Positions 52,958 through 61,321 of a stretch of DNA of 64,000 bases are shown one piece after another (the stretch's first letter is position 1; every line of letters starts with the position of its first letter). The notes under the pieces were generated by a model. The model searched no databases and was not told the DNA's origin. It was given only the letters and a program-made list of their open reading frames with translations. Position numbers and translations under genes: made by a program. This DNA comes from Sphingomonas sp. CFBP 8760 (lineage in GTDB: Bacteria; Pseudomonadota; Alphaproteobacteria; Sphingomonadales; Sphingomonadaceae): the NCBI RefSeq assembly GCF_014841615.1, contig NZ_JACYUG010000005.1, forward strand, positions 230,327 to 294,326, in the 5' to 3' direction.

Positions 52958-54625
52958 ATGCTCCCCGCCACCATCGCCACCAGCGTCGCGCCCGAGACCA
53001 TCGCCAAGGTTGGGCAACTGTTCAACGGGTCGGCACACGACGTGCTAAGTGAACTGTTGCAGAACGCCCGCAGGGCTGGTGCGACGAACATCGTAATCAC
53101 GACGGCAGGACATCCCGCCGATCAGCTGCTCCACGTCGTCGATGATGGCAGCGGTATCGCCGACCCGGCCGCGGTCGTAACGCTTGGCCGATCGGGATGG
53201 TCTGAGGAAACGCAAACGCGCGAGGATCCTGCCGGCATGGGCGTGTTCAGCCTTGCCGGGCGCGACGTCATCATCCGGTCGTGGTCACAGCCAGAACGGC
53301 AGGGGTGGATGGCGCACATTCCGGCCGGTGCCTGGGCAAGCAGTCGGTCGATCGCGATCTCGAACGATCCCATCGTCTGCGGCACCGCCATCACGGTACG
53401 GATACCGCACGAATGGTCCGACGGGCTCGAAGAAGCCGTTCGGCAGGTGGCATGTCATTATCCGCTGCCGGTCACCTTCAATGGCGAACCGGTCGCGCGT
53501 AGCGGCTGGCTTGATGGCGCGGTTCGCATCGAGGACTGGAACGGCTGTCGGATCGGCATCTACCGCGAGGAGCTGAAGGTCAGCGGCAATCCGCGACTGA
53601 ACTTCCACGGCGTGACCATAGCGTGCAGCCTGCCGACTATCGGCGAGGTCGGGCGCGGCCACCTCTGGAATGCCCGGGTCGATATCCTCGACTGCTTGGC
53701 GATCCAGCTGGTCCTGCCGGCCCGCAAGGAGGCCGTGCAGAATGACGCGCTGGGCGACCTGCGCAGCGCAGTCACGGCAGCCATCTTCCGCACGATCGCG
53801 GCGCAGCCCTTGCATCGGCTCGCCTTCGACAACTGGTCGCAGGCCCAGGCGCTCGGCATCGAAATGCCCGAGGCAGAACCGTATCTGAACGGCTGGCTCC
53901 CGCTGCACGCCGATCACGACGAGAACTATGCGAGCGGCAGTCGCATCACCGATCCTGCGATGGTCGTCATGCCCGAGATCGATAGCCTGATCGCCCAGCC
54001 CGCCGCGCTCGCGATCGCCCGTCACTCGCCTTTCGGCGGTCAACTGGTGAACGAGGAAACGGCCTTCGCCGGATATCGCTGGTATGACGAGCTGGCCCGG
54101 GTCGGGGCGATCGCGTTCTACGTCACCCAGGACGGCTGCACCTTCACGGTCGATGAGAACACCGGCGCTCCCGCCGATGTCGATCACGGCTATGTCGAGG
54201 GGCTGGAAATGTCCGTGATGCTTCATCGTGGCGGTTCCTTCGCCGAGGTGCTCTGTGAGGCGGATGTGGCGTTCGCGCCGGACCATGACATGTCCTGCCG
54301 TATCGATGATCTGGCGATCTTCATTCGCCGTGGTGCCGAGCTGGTCGCCGGCGATGTCATCGATCTGACCCGTCGTGCGGCATTCGATCCGGATACCGAC
54401 TGCGACGCCGATACACCGCAGACCCAGCGGCTGCGCTTCATCCGCGACGCGACTGAACGGGTCATCGGCATTCTGGAAGGCAGCGACGCCGCGCTCGAAG
54501 TCCAGGTGCGCTCGCTGCTGTCGAATTACCGCTGGCTGGTCCCGGCCGACCGGACGGTGACGGTCACGATGACCAATGATGCACTGGCGGTAGCGATCGC
54601 CGAACGCACGACCGAGGCCAAGTGA
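52958..54625 (+). CDS. GHKL (Hsp90-like) ATPase-domain protein
   Basis: A 555-residue protein with an N-terminal HATPase_c fold. The N-box is ELLQNARRAGA near residue 31, G1 is DDGSGIADP near 62, and G2 is GMGVFSLAGRD near 90. The rest (about residues 200-555) is unassigned. The fold resembles MutL/MORC/Hsp90 ATPases rather than a histidine kinase, as no HisKA or receiver region is present. A one-base gap to the PP-loop gene implies a functional pair. A G-rich tract (52891-52914) lies upstream. Confidence 0.82.
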   Translation: MLPATIATSVAPETIAKVGQLFNGSAHDVLSELLQNARRAGATNIVITTAGHPADQLLHVVDDGSGIADPAAVVTLGRSGWSEETQTREDPAGMGVFSLAGRDVIIRSWSQPERQGWMAHIPAGAWASSRSIAISNDPIVCGTAITVRIPHEWSDGLEEAVRQVACHYPLPVTFNGEPVARSGWLDGAVRIEDWNGCRIGIYREELKVSGNPRLNFHGVTIACSLPTIGEVGRGHLWNARVDILDCLAIQLVLPARKEAVQNDALGDLRSAVTAAIFRTIAAQPLHRLAFDNWSQAQALGIEMPEAEPYLNGWLPLHADHDENYASGSRITDPAMVVMPEIDSLIAQPAALAIARHSPFGGQLVNEETAFAGYRWYDELARVGAIAFYVTQDGCTFTVDENTGAPADVDHGYVEGLEMSVMLHRGGSFAEVLCEADVAFAPDHDMSCRIDDLAIFIRRGAELVAGDVIDLTRRAAFDPDTDCDADTPQTQRLRFIRDATERVIGILEGSDAALEVQVRSLLSNYRWLVPADRTVTVTMTNDALAVAIAERTTEAK

Positions 54626-54626
54626 G

Positions 54627-55559
54627 ATGGACGGCATGCCTCCAGCGCCTGTCGTCCTCGCTTACGGCGTAGGGGTCGACAGCACCGCCCTCCTGATCGA
54701 GAAGGTCGCCCGCGGCGAGAAGATCGATCTGGTCCTGACCGCAGACACAGGTGTCGAGAAGCCGGCGACCTATGCCTATCTCGACGTCATCCGGCCCTGG
54801 ATGGACGCGCGCGGTATTCGCCATGAGATAGTCTCGTATATTCCCAAGAGGTTCAAGCATTGGCCGCCATATTACGGGCTGCTAGAGATGTGCTTGACCA
54901 ACGCAACATTGCCTAGCAAGAGCCTCGGAGGCAGTTCGTGCAGCCTAAAATATAAGAAGTCGCCGCAGGACGCTTTCCTATCGACATGGCAACCAGCGAT
55001 AGACGCATGGGAGCGTGGTCAACGGGTCCGACGTCTTATTGGCTATGATGCTGGTCCGCGCGATACACTACGCGCGAACCATGCGCTATCGATCGACGAT
55101 CCACTCTACGAGTGCGAATATCCGCTCAGGCAGTGGGGTTGGGATAGAGATGCCTGCACCGCCCGGATCGTGGCGGAAGGCCTGCCGGTCCCTCCGAAAT
55201 CGGCGTGCTGGCTGTGCATAGCCAATAAGCCGAACGAGATCCGCGATCTGCCGCGCTGGTGTCTGCGCCTGATCGTGCTGGTTGAGGCCCGTGCCGCCCC
55301 GCGGTTGCACACCGTCGAGGGTCTGTGGCGCAAGGGAACCAAGGCACGCCCTGGCCGGATGACCGACTTCATCCGCAACGAGGGGTTGCTCCCGGCGCGC
55401 GAAATCGACCGCATCTGGAACAATGCGCCCACCGACCTGATCCGGTTTCAGGACGTCGCCGCCTCGATCCCGATCGAGGACCGCCCGACAATGCGGGACT
55501 GGATCGACCGCTTCAACGCCGGCGTCGCCGCGATCGAGCGCCCGCTGCTCGCCGCCTGA
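54627..55559 (+). CDS. PP-loop ATP pyrophosphatase (PAPS-reductase-like)
   Basis: A 310-residue PP-loop protein with GVGVDSTALL near residue 15 and an adenylating fold typical of PAPS reductase, DndC and tRNA-thiolation enzymes. Cysteines at SSCSLKYK and CWLC could hold a metal or Fe-S centre. It is coupled to the GHKL ATPase gene. The substrate is unknown; nucleic-acid modification, such as sulfur or deazaguanine chemistry, is possible by fold only. The codon use in 54,850-55,130 is somewhat AT-richer. Confidence 0.8.
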   Translation: MDGMPPAPVVLAYGVGVDSTALLIEKVARGEKIDLVLTADTGVEKPATYAYLDVIRPWMDARGIRHEIVSYIPKRFKHWPPYYGLLEMCLTNATLPSKSLGGSSCSLKYKKSPQDAFLSTWQPAIDAWERGQRVRRLIGYDAGPRDTLRANHALSIDDPLYECEYPLRQWGWDRDACTARIVAEGLPVPPKSACWLCIANKPNEIRDLPRWCLRLIVLVEARAAPRLHTVEGLWRKGTKARPGRMTDFIRNEGLLPAREIDRIWNNAPTDLIRFQDVAASIPIEDRPTMRDWIDRFNAGVAAIERPLLAA

Positions 55560-55579
55560 ACCAATCGAAGGATATCGAC

Positions 55580-55951
55580 ATGACCGACACGTCCACGCTG
55601 GCGAGCCCCGACGCACGTCTTGCCACCATTGCCCGCCTCAATGACCGGTGCCGACAGGGCCTCGATCGTACCGCCCGGATCGGGATCACGCGAGCCTGTC
55701 TCGACACCTTCGCGGAAAACCGCGCCGCAGAGATCGTCGCCCAGGCTGGAATCCTTGCCGCCCTACGCGGCTACCGCTTTTCCGAGGCAGAGGCTGGGGA
55801 ACGGGACCGGGGAATCTTCGAGTACCAGGGCACGACCATCTACTTCCGGATCGATTATTACGACACCGCCCTCGAATACGGCTCGGAGGATCCCGCCGAC
55901 GCCAGCATCACCCGGCGCGTGGTGACGATCATGCTGCGCGAGGACCTCTGA
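55580..55951 (+). CDS. DUF3768 domain protein
   Basis: A 123-residue protein starting ATG 55580 after GAAGGA. It has the pattern of DUF3768 proteins: TIARLNDRCRQ, an ILAALRGYRF-type segment, FRIDYYDTALEYGSEDPADA and ITRRVVTIMLREDL. These are common on alphaproteobacterial plasmids; function unknown. Confidence 0.85.
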   Translation: MTDTSTLASPDARLATIARLNDRCRQGLDRTARIGITRACLDTFAENRAAEIVAQAGILAALRGYRFSEAEAGERDRGIFEYQGTTIYFRIDYYDTALEYGSEDPADASITRRVVTIMLREDL

Positions 55952-55952
55952 C

Positions 55953-56171
55953 ATGGTCGGGAAAACCCGAAAGGGTCATCGGCTCGATCTCCTCGCGCTG
56001 TTGGCACGGCGACCCGTCGACGAGGACTGGGAGGCTGACAAGGCGGGATGGCGGTCATTCGTCATGGGTAACCCATCCAGCTACGATCCAGGCAGTCGCC
56101 TACAGGCGGCATGGCAGCGCGGGTACGACGCCGCTGCGCGGAGCAGCGATCCCGTCGGGCTGATGCTGTGA
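55953..56171 (+). CDS. Small hypothetical protein
   Basis: A 72-residue basic protein starting one base after the previous stop. The motif AWQRGYDAAARSS recalls the W-x-x-G-Y/W segment of ribosome-modulation-factor-like small proteins, but similarity is slight. It overlaps the next GTG (GTGA at 56168). Confidence 0.6.
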   Translation: MVGKTRKGHRLDLLALLARRPVDEDWEADKAGWRSFVMGNPSSYDPGSRLQAAWQRGYDAAARSSDPVGLML

Positions 56172-56755
56172 GGTACGACCCCCGCATCGCCATCGTGCCC
56201 GAGCACGAGTTCAACGAGCTGATGGCGGTCGTCCGCGACCAGATGACACCAGGGCCGCTCAGCGACGATGATGACTGGCGGGCCGACTATGCCGAGGAGC
56301 AACGCCGGCGACGGATCGTCGGCTATCAGCAGGACCTCTTCACCAGCACCGCGATCACCCACTACCGCCGCGGTCCCGCCGCGCCGATCGTCGAGCGACC
56401 CCCGGTCGAGACGGTTGCGGCCAAACTGGACCGGATCAAGGGCGACCCATTCGCGACCTTCGGTCCGCCACGCAGCGACCGCCCATCGATCCTGACCCAG
56501 CGGGAGAGGCGGACGATCGTGCGCGGTGCCGCTAACTGGTTGTCCGTTCGCCAGCGCGTGACGCTGGTCGATGCGCCGGGTTCGGTTGATCCTGCCTTTG
56601 GCATCCAGCGCTATCTCGGCCGGCATGGCGTGATCTGGCGTCTGTGCGGGGAGACGTTCGCCGACCACTGCTATGTCTTCTTCGACGCCGTCGGCGCCGA
56701 GCGGACCGCCAAAATCCACATGGTCGAGGTTCGCGACCTGCGGCCGCTGTCATGA
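56168..56755 (+). CDS. Hypothetical protein
   Basis: A 195-residue protein starting GTG 56168, overlapping the previous stop. The C-terminal half is well ordered (QRYLGRHGVIWRLCGETFAD, then HCYVFF) and could be a small beta-rich domain. It overlaps the next small ORF (ATGA at 56752). Unknown function. Confidence 0.65.
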   Translation: MRYDPRIAIVPEHEFNELMAVVRDQMTPGPLSDDDDWRADYAEEQRRRRIVGYQQDLFTSTAITHYRRGPAAPIVERPPVETVAAKLDRIKGDPFATFGPPRSDRPSILTQRERRTIVRGAANWLSVRQRVTLVDAPGSVDPAFGIQRYLGRHGVIWRLCGETFADHCYVFFDAVGAERTAKIHMVEVRDLRPLS

Positions 56756-56865
56756 GCTTCCGGCAACCCGACCTGTTCTACGGCGATCGCCAACCGCCCC
56801 GGACCTTGCCGCCAGAGCGGGCATATCGTCGGGAGGGGAGAGGGAAAGCGAAGGCGTTCGCTTAG
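56752..56865 (+). CDS. Very small hypothetical ORF
   Basis: A 37-residue ORF whose ATG overlaps the previous stop. The start MSFRQPDLFYGDRQPPRTLP is plausible. The C-terminus is encoded by a G-rich purine tract (REGRGKAKAFA), so it may be marginal. Evidence is only the coupled start. Confidence 0.4.
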   Translation: MSFRQPDLFYGDRQPPRTLPPERAYRREGRGKAKAFA

Positions 56866-56871
56866 GAGAGC

Positions 56872-57516
56872 ATGGGCGCATGGGTCAGGCACATGCACCG
56901 CCTGTTCGCGATCGAGAGCCCAAGCAGCGATCACTACGCCCGCACACGCGAAACTGCCCGGTGCCTGACGGTAGACCGCATCCGGGAATGCCGGCACGAC
57001 GATGACCTGGCGCGGTGCGAGACGATGTTGGTCGAGGCGCGGTCGGGTTGGCTGTATGGCCTCGATCGCGCCTTTAACCGGGTCGAGCGGGGTACGCTGC
57101 TGGTCGAGGTTCGCAATCGGCGTCACCTGCTCAGCCTCGGTCGGACCGCTGCCAAACCAAAGGGGCCGCGCTTCGACGTGACCCTGTTGCCGGATGCGGC
57201 GCTGCTACGGCTGATCCAGACCCATCACGATCCCGGTATCGTGGTGGCGCTGCGTGCCGAGAGAACCAGGCGTCAGGGTCGTGATAACGAAAACGGGGCC
57301 GGAACCGATAGCAGCGGTCCCGACCCCGTCGATCGAAGGATCCTCCTGGATAGACTGGTTCAACGCGCTCGCGCCGATTCCGGTCCGCCATCCCCGTTAT
57401 ACGGTTCATCCTCAATTTTCCATGAACGAGCCGTTCCGGCCGTTCCATCCGCCAAAGGCACACCACCCGAAGGACTTCACCCGAAGGACATCAACCCCGA
57501 AGGGACATCAACATGA
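56872..57516 (+). CDS. Hypothetical protein with possible frame change near its end
   Basis: A 214-residue reading frame starting ATG 56872. The first 130 codons have plasmid-like bias, with the ordered sequence SGWLYGLDRAFNRVERGTLL and VEVRNRRHLLSLG. From about 57,270 to 57,500 a different plus frame has the better codon bias, reading SSWIDWFNALAPIPVRHPRY and MNEPFRPFHPP. A frameshift or an overlapping gene is likely, so the true C-terminus is uncertain. Confidence 0.55.
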   Translation: MGAWVRHMHRLFAIESPSSDHYARTRETARCLTVDRIRECRHDDDLARCETMLVEARSGWLYGLDRAFNRVERGTLLVEVRNRRHLLSLGRTAAKPKGPRFDVTLLPDAALLRLIQTHHDPGIVVALRAERTRRQGRDNENGAGTDSSGPDPVDRRILLDRLVQRARADSGPPSPLYGSSSIFHERAVPAVPSAKGTPPEGLHPKDINPEGTST

Positions 57517-57707
57517 CCGTCATTGCACTCTCGGCTCGCCACAGTTCGCTCGCTTCTTTCGAGAACGCCTACGCCGTCGCCATCCAGCTTCGCGAGAACA
57601 CCGGCATCGACCAGTTCGTGGTCCGTACCGACAATCCCATTCAGCCTTTCCGCGTCTCCCGGTGCTGGCCACATCACCCGGAGCATCTTCTCGCCCTGGT
57701 CGCCTGA
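57513..57707 (+). CDS. Short conserved protein (paralogue of 43545 gene)
   Basis: A 64-residue protein starting ATG 57513. Its core NAYAVAIQLRENTGIDQFVV and TDNPIQPFRV parallels the 43545 gene. It is preceded by three near-tandem CCCGAAGGACATCAA-type units that repeat a GAAGGA ribosome-binding motif. The last 15 residues do not match the paralogue and may be frame-shifted. Function unknown. Confidence 0.6.
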   Translation: MTVIALSARHSSLASFENAYAVAIQLRENTGIDQFVVRTDNPIQPFRVSRCWPHHPEHLLALVA

Positions 57708-57721
57708 CCAAGGCAGCGTCG

Positions 57722-58210
57722 TCAGCCCTTGACCGTCATCCTGTCGAAGAGCTGCGCGGCCGTGAAGCCTTCGCACAGGTCGGCGTTCGTCGCGTAGATC
57801 ACCGGCAGCTTCTGCTCGCGCATCACGGCGCACATCCGGCCACGGCGATAGGTCACGCTCTTCAGCCAGCACAGGTCCTCATGTGCCTGCTGGAACGGCG
57901 TATCGTACAGCAGATACCAGAGCCGCATCTGGAACGGGTTCTTCGCATCCAGGATTTCGGCCAGATCCTTGCTACCCTCACCGTCGCTCACGCCGTTGTC
58001 GGCATCGGCCGCCAGTGTCTCGAACGCTTCCTGAAGCTCGGTGATCGCAAGATAGGCCAGATCGAGGCCGATCCCGATGGTGGCGCCTGCCAGCACCCGA
58101 CGATCGGCCGACACTACCGGGTCACCGTTCTCGTTCTTCTCGTTGTTGTTGAGCACGTCGTATAGCGGCAGGTCGTAGTCGTACCCCCGCATCATGTCCT
58201 GGGCCTTCAT
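57722..58210 (-). CDS. Hypothetical protein
   Basis: A 162-residue acidic protein on the strand opposite to its neighbours. AAGGAGG precedes two adjacent ATGs; 58210 has the better spacing. The sequence starts MKAQDMMRGYDYDLPLYDVL and has a helical middle. Upstream sequence to 58349 is shared with the divergent antitoxin gene. No family is recognised. Confidence 0.65.
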   Translation of the reverse strand: MKAQDMMRGYDYDLPLYDVLNNNEKNENGDPVVSADRRVLAGATIGIGLDLAYLAITELQEAFETLAADADNGVSDGEGSKDLAEILDAKNPFQMRLWYLLYDTPFQQAHEDLCWLKSVTYRRGRMCAVMREQKLPVIYATNADLCEGFTAAQLFDRMTVKG

Positions 58211-58349
58211 CATTTCCTCCTTCGGGCGGGGCACCGGGATCGCCACGATTGTCATGCGCGTGAGCGATAGGCCGTCGCATGACGAACATTGACAATCCCG
58301 CTGCCTGCGGCAATGTCTGAACGTCACGACATTGAAGGTCAAGCCGTCC

Positions 58350-58598
58350 ATGCAAACTTTTTCCAGTCGCGATTTTCAACGCGAGCCGGGCCGCATCAAG
58401 CGTGCCGCGGTCGATGGTGCGGTCATCATCACCGAACGCGGCCGACCGATCATTGCGGTCATGCCCTTTGCCGAATATGAGCGGCTAAAGGCGCCTCCCG
58501 GCAACATCCTCGACGCGCTCGACATGGACAAGGTCGGTGACATCGAGGTCGACTTCACCCGGCCAGCGTCATTCCCGCGTCCGGCGGTATTCGACTGA
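58350..58598 (+). CDS. vapB: Phd/YefM-family antitoxin
   Basis: An 82-residue antitoxin with the Phd/YefM pattern: SSRDFQREPGRIKRAAVDG, then VIITERGRPIIAVMPFAEYE, and a disordered C-terminal tail that would block the toxin. ATG 58350 is chosen. Its stop overlaps the toxin ATG (TGATG at 58596-58600). Such antitoxins repress their own operon through the N-terminal domain. The gene name follows the toxin partner. Confidence 0.85.
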   Translation: MQTFSSRDFQREPGRIKRAAVDGAVIITERGRPIIAVMPFAEYERLKAPPGNILDALDMDKVGDIEVDFTRPASFPRPAVFD

Positions 58599-59023
58599 TG
58601 TACCTGCTCGACACCAACGTCCTGTCCGAGCTGCGCAAGCGGCGCAGCGGTAAGATCGATGCGGCCGTCGAGGCATGGGCCGGCAGCGTCGACCAGGCCG
58701 ACATGTACCTCTCGGTCATCACCGTCATGGAGATCGAGCTTGGCATCGTCCTTCTCGAGCGCCGCGATCCGCGGCAGGCGGGCGTTCTACGCCTCTGGCT
58801 GCACGAAAAGGTCATGCCGGCATTCGCCGGTCGAATCCTGCCCATCGACACGCCGATCGCGCTGCGCTGTGCGCGCCTGCATGTCCCGGACACCAAAAGC
58901 GAACGCGACGCATGGATCGCAGCGACCGGACTCGTTCACGACCTGACGATCGTCACCCGCAACGTGGCTGACTTCGCTGGCACCGGTACGGTGTTGCTCA
59001 ATCCCTGGACGTATCAGACATGA
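58598..59023 (+). CDS. vapC: VapC-family PIN-domain toxin
   Basis: A 141-residue PIN ribonuclease. Acidic metal ligands are visible in YLLDTNVLSEL (Asp 5), TVMEIELG, RDAWIAATG and the C-terminal NVADFAGTG. VapC toxins cut tRNA or rRNA and, with the antitoxin, stabilise plasmids by post-segregational killing. It is translationally coupled to the antitoxin upstream and to the 59020 gene downstream (ATGA). Confidence 0.93.
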   Translation: MYLLDTNVLSELRKRRSGKIDAAVEAWAGSVDQADMYLSVITVMEIELGIVLLERRDPRQAGVLRLWLHEKVMPAFAGRILPIDTPIALRCARLHVPDTKSERDAWIAATGLVHDLTIVTRNVADFAGTGTVLLNPWTYQT

Positions 59024-59256
59024 CGATGGAAACATTACCTGACGAACCTACGGTTCGTGACCTGATCCACGCGATCGGCGGGCTGACTGCCATACTGGTC
59101 GGGCATCTGGAAGTTGCCGGTGTCACCACCGCCACCCGGATTGCGGGCGATCTCGGCAACTACGCCGCCATCACCGCCGAGACGGAGAGCAACGCCGGTG
59201 ACATCCTCGCCTATTGGGCCGGTGTTCTCCGAGACGTGGCAGACAATCACGGATAA
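59020..59256 (+). CDS. Small hypothetical protein coupled to vapC
   Basis: A 78-residue protein whose ATG overlaps the vapC stop. It is helical and acidic, with LIHAIGGLTAILVGHLEVAG in the middle. It could be a third element of the toxin-antitoxin operon, but no family is recognised. Confidence 0.6.
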   Translation: MTMETLPDEPTVRDLIHAIGGLTAILVGHLEVAGVTTATRIAGDLGNYAAITAETESNAGDILAYWAGVLRDVADNHG

Positions 59257-59305
59257 AACATCACGATCAACTTCGTTTGCGTTTCAATCACGAAAGGGCG
59301 TCACC

Positions 59306-59611
59306 ATGGCTGACCTGACAACTGAAGAAGCCACCTGGATCAGGGCGGCAGCCGCTGCCTTCCTCGCTATCCGCGTGGCAAGCCAGTCACGGCCTGATGA
59401 AGCTCAGACCCGCGACATCAATTTTCTGGCCGACGCCCTGCACAACATCGGTATGGTCGGCACCGGCAACAGCATGTTCGCTGACCTGCACACGCCGGAG
59501 GATCTGATCGAGGTCCAGAAGATCACCCAGCGGCTGCTCCACAGCTTTCAAAAGCCGGCTCCAACGAAGTCGTCGCTGCTCGAAGGTATGTTTCGAATGA
59601 AGCGACCCTGA
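59306..59611 (+). CDS. Small hypothetical protein
   Basis: A 101-residue helical protein starting ATG 59306 after CGAAAGGG. No recognised domain. It is flanked by unknown genes on the same strand. Confidence 0.62.
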   Translation: MADLTTEEATWIRAAAAAFLAIRVASQSRPDEAQTRDINFLADALHNIGMVGTGNSMFADLHTPEDLIEVQKITQRLLHSFQKPAPTKSSLLEGMFRMKRP

Positions 59612-59663
59612 AAACCGGATGGACTTGGGAAAATCCACGACCTTCGCTGAACGGAGTTGCGTC

Positions 59664-60731
59664 ATGACTTCCAACCTCATGGATCGCCGGGCCGATAGTC
59701 TCCCTATCGGTAACCCCGTCGTGAATAGCGCGGACATCACCCGCAAGACGGTGCTGTGGCAGGGTTCCGAACTCGCCAAGCAGGTCGCTATCGTCGCTCT
59801 CCTCATCGCCTTCGCTGCCTACCTCATCATCGCAGCGTGGAGCCAAGGGAGCCTTGGCCAAGGGCTGCTCGGCGCAGCGGGTCTGACGTTCGCGACCGGT
59901 GGATACATAGCGTACAGCCGCCGTCGCGCCAGCGCGCTGCCCTACCCCGCGAACAGCCTCTCGATCGCGCTGGAAAAGGCGCTGGACGAGGTCGAGCGCA
60001 TCTACAGCGCCCCGCGGCCGATCGCCGAGCGCCGCAACCGCCTTCAGGGCCTCGTGCCGGCGCTGAACGAAGCCTTCGCATCGTTCCTCGGCCGGCCCTG
60101 CGCCAGCTTTCCCGATACGCCCCTTCGCCACGATAGCGAGCATGTCATCCCCGTCGAGCGTCAGTACCGTGAGGACCTGCGACGGCTGACCTGGCTCAAC
60201 CGACCCCGCACCGTGCGCCACGACGTCGCCACCACGATCGGGATCGACTGCCTGACCAGCTATCGCCGCGTCATGCGCAACCTTGGCGTCAACATCGATC
60301 TCCTCGAACCCTACGGAGTGCCGTCCTCGGCACCGCGGCCGCTACCGTCACCCGCGACCTCAGGCGCAGCCACGATCACGCCGATCTACCTCGCCACGCT
60401 CGGCGCGCGATTGGGCGAGCCCTTCAATCAGATCCTGCCGCCACTGCGGCAGAAGCTGAACCGCTGCCTTGCCGCCTACCCGCACATGTCGGATGCCGAC
60501 CGGAACGAGGTGGATGCGATCATCAACCGCCACCTGCCGGCAATCGAGACCGCATTCGTCGACAAGACCGAGCAAGGCACTGCGGCAGTTGGCGCGACCG
60601 ACACAACCGTCCAGGCTATCGGCCGCATCGGCGTCACGCTGGACGACCTTCTGATGCGCAGTGCGAAAGGAGCGGACGATGCCTTCTCAACCGTGATCGG
60701 CTTTGTGGAGGCCCGTCATCCCGCAAAATAA
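59664..60731 (+). CDS. Membrane-anchored hypothetical protein
   Basis: A 355-residue protein with an N-terminal pair of membrane segments (VAIVALLIAFAAYLIIAAW and LLGAAGLTFATGGYIAY) and a long cytoplasmic, mostly helical remainder with a Pro-rich break near residue 225. The ATG at 59664 follows ACGGAG. The topology suggests a membrane-tethered scaffold. It ends before a terminator at 60818. No family is recognised. Confidence 0.7.
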   Translation: MTSNLMDRRADSLPIGNPVVNSADITRKTVLWQGSELAKQVAIVALLIAFAAYLIIAAWSQGSLGQGLLGAAGLTFATGGYIAYSRRRASALPYPANSLSIALEKALDEVERIYSAPRPIAERRNRLQGLVPALNEAFASFLGRPCASFPDTPLRHDSEHVIPVERQYREDLRRLTWLNRPRTVRHDVATTIGIDCLTSYRRVMRNLGVNIDLLEPYGVPSSAPRPLPSPATSGAATITPIYLATLGARLGEPFNQILPPLRQKLNRCLAAYPHMSDADRNEVDAIINRHLPAIETAFVDKTEQGTAAVGATDTTVQAIGRIGVTLDDLLMRSAKGADDAFSTVIGFVEARHPAK

Positions 60732-60782
60732 CGCCGGTAGATTAAACGCTTGCGTCAATCCGTTCGCAGGTGCAGCATGGCA

Positions 60783-60877
60783 ACGCCTTTCAGGCATCCT
60801 CTCCTAAAAGACCCTCCGGGCTGGCTCACGCCGGCCCTTTTTTTGTCTGCCGATCGCAACCGCTACCGCTGCTCAGC
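60783..60877 (+). terminator. Intrinsic terminator, repeat copy A
   Basis: The stem GGGCTGGC/GCCGGCCC (60818-60837, loop TCAC) followed by seven T (60838-60844) is a clear plus-strand terminator for the 59664 gene. It lies inside a roughly 95-base segment duplicated at 61223-61321. Confidence 0.88.
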
Positions 60878-60887
60878 AACGGCACAC

Positions 60888-61097
60888 TCAATCATCATCG
60901 TCATCCGTGCTGGCTACACCACGAGCCGCAAGCGCGGCATTCAGCTGCCGCTTGATGCTCATCCCGCTCAGGTGTTCAAGCACACGATCATAGCCTTCGG
61001 ACGTAAGCTGACCGCGAATGTCGTCAACGGAACGGCATACCCCTTCCCTGGCCAACTGAAAGGCTCGTTCGATCGTCGTCACCCGGGTGTCGGTCAT
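60888..61097 (-). CDS. Small hypothetical protein
   Basis: A 69-residue protein from ATG 61097 (MTDTRVTTIERAFQLAREGV), helical with an acidic Asp-rich end. It is flanked by repeat copy A beyond its 3-prime end. It resembles small plasmid proteins in composition only. The longer frame to 61154 is possible. Confidence 0.55.
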   Translation of the reverse strand: MTDTRVTTIERAFQLAREGVCRSVDDIRGQLTSEGYDRVLEHLSGMSIKRQLNAALAARGVASTDDDDD

Positions 61098-61222
61098 GCT
61101 GCTCAAAAACCTCCGATCGAATGCCGCCAACGGCGTTCGATCACGCCGACGCATATCGATCTAGGCGGCTCCCTTTCAAGGATAAGCGCCTGTTAACCTC
61201 TTCCAGCTACCCAGCCTGACGG

Positions 61223-61321
61223 CGCCTTTCAGGCCCCCTCTCCTAATGAACCCCCCTCTTGGGCCGGCTCGCGCTGGCCCTTTTTTTGTCTGCCGATCGC
61301 AACCGCTACCCCTGCTTCAGC
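61223..61321 (+). repeat. Duplicated terminator segment, repeat copy B
   Basis: This segment repeats copy A: CGCCTTTCAGGC, then CTCTCCTAA, the stem GGGCCGGC/GCTGGCCC (61261-61280, loop TCGC), seven T, and TGTCTGCCGATCGCAACC. The stem differs from copy A by a compensating pair of changes, so the hairpin is preserved. The segment contains the stop codon of the minus-strand gene 61306-61722. Confidence 0.85.

Noticed and set aside
57254..58165. 303-codon plus-strand ORF
   Set aside because: Only its first 80 codons have coding bias; the rest is antisense or out of frame to the 57513 and 57722 genes. The first part is instead reported as a possible frame switch.
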